Assembly: GCA_964610205.1 (NCBI GenBank)
Contig: CAZSVI010000156.1
Span: 1 to 7,175, forward strand
DNA length: 7,175 bases
DNA from: CAZSVI01 sp964610205
GTDB lineage: Bacteria > Bacillota > Clostridia > DSM-8532
Direction: 5' to 3'
Position 1 is the stretch's first letter, and each line of letters opens with the position of its first letter. The translations under genes and the position numbers were made by a program. The notes beneath the pieces are model-generated. The model made no database searches, was not told where the DNA came from, and saw only the letters and a program-made list of their open reading frames with translations. Below, piece after piece: positions 7,029 to 7,175 of this stretch.

Positions 7029-7042
7029 AATATTGCAATATT
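7029..7042. repeat. Perfect 14-bp palindrome after the exporter genes
   Basis: AATATTGCAATATT is a perfect palindrome starting 12 bp after the exporter stop codon. As RNA it could form only a weak A-U stem. It may be a protein-binding site or chance in AT-rich DNA. The T-run after it is too short for a convincing terminator. Confidence 0.3.
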
Positions 7043-7050
7043 TCCGGTTA

Positions 7051-7065
7051 TAGTACTTTGTACTA
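7051..7065. repeat. Small perfect hairpin
   Basis: TAGTAC (7051-7056) pairs with GTACTA (7060-7065) around a TTT loop. It sits just upstream of, and overlaps by three bases, the first copy of the repeat that fills the end of the window. Confidence 0.3.
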
Positions 7066-7081
7066 GGAGTCCGCTCGGAAA
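7063..7081 (+). repeat. Direct repeat copy 1
   Basis: CTAGGAGTCCGCTCGGAAA recurs 60 bp later at 7123-7141 with a single base change (C to G at position 9). After both copies the shorter blocks ATGC, TTTTCGA and GATTC follow in the same order, with a shortening of about 12 bases in copy 2. This suggests two diverged units of one repeat. No other copy is seen in this window. Confidence 0.6.
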
Positions 7082-7087
7082 AATGGA

Positions 7088-7161
7088 CGGAAAGATGCGT
7101 GCGTGACTTTTCGAGTGGATTCCTAGGAGTGCGCTCGGAAAGTCGGGTATGCAGATTTTCG
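7088..7161 (+). ncRNA. Long imperfect hairpin, probable structured RNA or 3' element (family unknown)
   Basis: The arms 7088-7122 and 7127-7161 fold back around the 4-base loop CTAG. Of 35 opposed positions, I count 24 Watson-Crick pairs, 7 G-U wobbles and 4 mismatches (two G-G, two A-G), with no bulges. The wobbles are G-U only if the + strand is transcribed; from the other strand they would be A-C mismatches. That points to a + strand RNA, the direction of the exporter genes. Further pairing of A and T runs (7079-7083 with 7168-7172) may lengthen it past the window edge. It could be the 3' end of the exporter transcript, a large terminator, or a member of a dispersed repeat family. I recognise no known RNA family. 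Confidence 0.5.
7123..7141 (+). repeat. Direct repeat copy 2
   Basis: CTAGGAGTGCGCTCGGAAA is the second copy of the 19-base unit. It also forms the start of the 3' arm of the long hairpin centred at 7124/7125, so the same bases belong to both a direct and an inverted repeat. The unit continues toward, and probably beyond, the window end. Confidence 0.6.
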
Positions 7162-7175
7162 ATTCAGTTTTTCGC

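Noticed and set aside
7063..7175. Repeats at the window end considered as a CRISPR array.
   Set aside because: There are only two copies, the intervening sequence is itself an inverted copy of the repeat and not a unique spacer, and no cas gene is present.
1..7175. GCGAAAAA near the left edge (4-11) and TTTTTCGC at the right edge (7168-7175) as terminal inverted repeats of a mobile element.
   Set aside because: Only 8 A/T-dominated bases match, the flanking sequence does not, no transposase is present, and the window limits are arbitrary.

Overview
The window looks like chromosome from an obligate or facultatively anaerobic Clostridia-type Firmicute. The DNA is AT-leaning (roughly 40 % G+C by eye), Shine-Dalgarno sites are strong and purine-rich, and the first operon encodes an oxygen-sensitive glycyl-radical ribonucleotide reductase with its radical-SAM activase. 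Protein character fits a cellulolytic-clostridium-like host, but I cannot name a species.

Layout: positions 1-224 are non-coding. They hold a weak A/T-rich hairpin (possible terminator of an upstream gene), then a good sigma-A-type promoter covered by two NrdR-like operator boxes. nrdD (225-2315) and nrdG (2448-3155) follow on the + strand and end at a clear hairpin terminator (3218-3254). The 297-bp gap 3156-3452 carries a second perfect hairpin, a GC-rich structured stretch and a possible 22-residue leader peptide. Two half-transporter ABC exporter genes (3453-5216 and 5209-7017) overlap by 8 bp. The last 158 bp are non-coding and rich in inverted repeats, ending in a long imperfect hairpin cut by the window edge.

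How the genes work together: NrdG uses S-adenosylmethionine and an iron-sulfur cluster to place a radical on a glycine near the C-terminus of NrdD. NrdD then reduces ribonucleoside triphosphates to deoxyribonucleotides without oxygen. The NrdR-like boxes suggest that the pair is repressed when dATP is high. The two ABC proteins form a heterodimeric type IV exporter with one normal and one degenerate ATP site: the first subunit has Asp in place of the catalytic Glu, and the second has a degenerate signature motif. The class resembles BmrC/BmrD, LmrC/LmrD and TM287/288. No functional link between the two operons is evident.

Most of the coding content is ordinary. The less expected signals are non-coding: the long + strand hairpin after the exporter genes, whose stem contains seven G-U wobbles and no A-C mismatch (suggesting an RNA-level structure), and the structured leader with a candidate leader peptide before the exporter genes.
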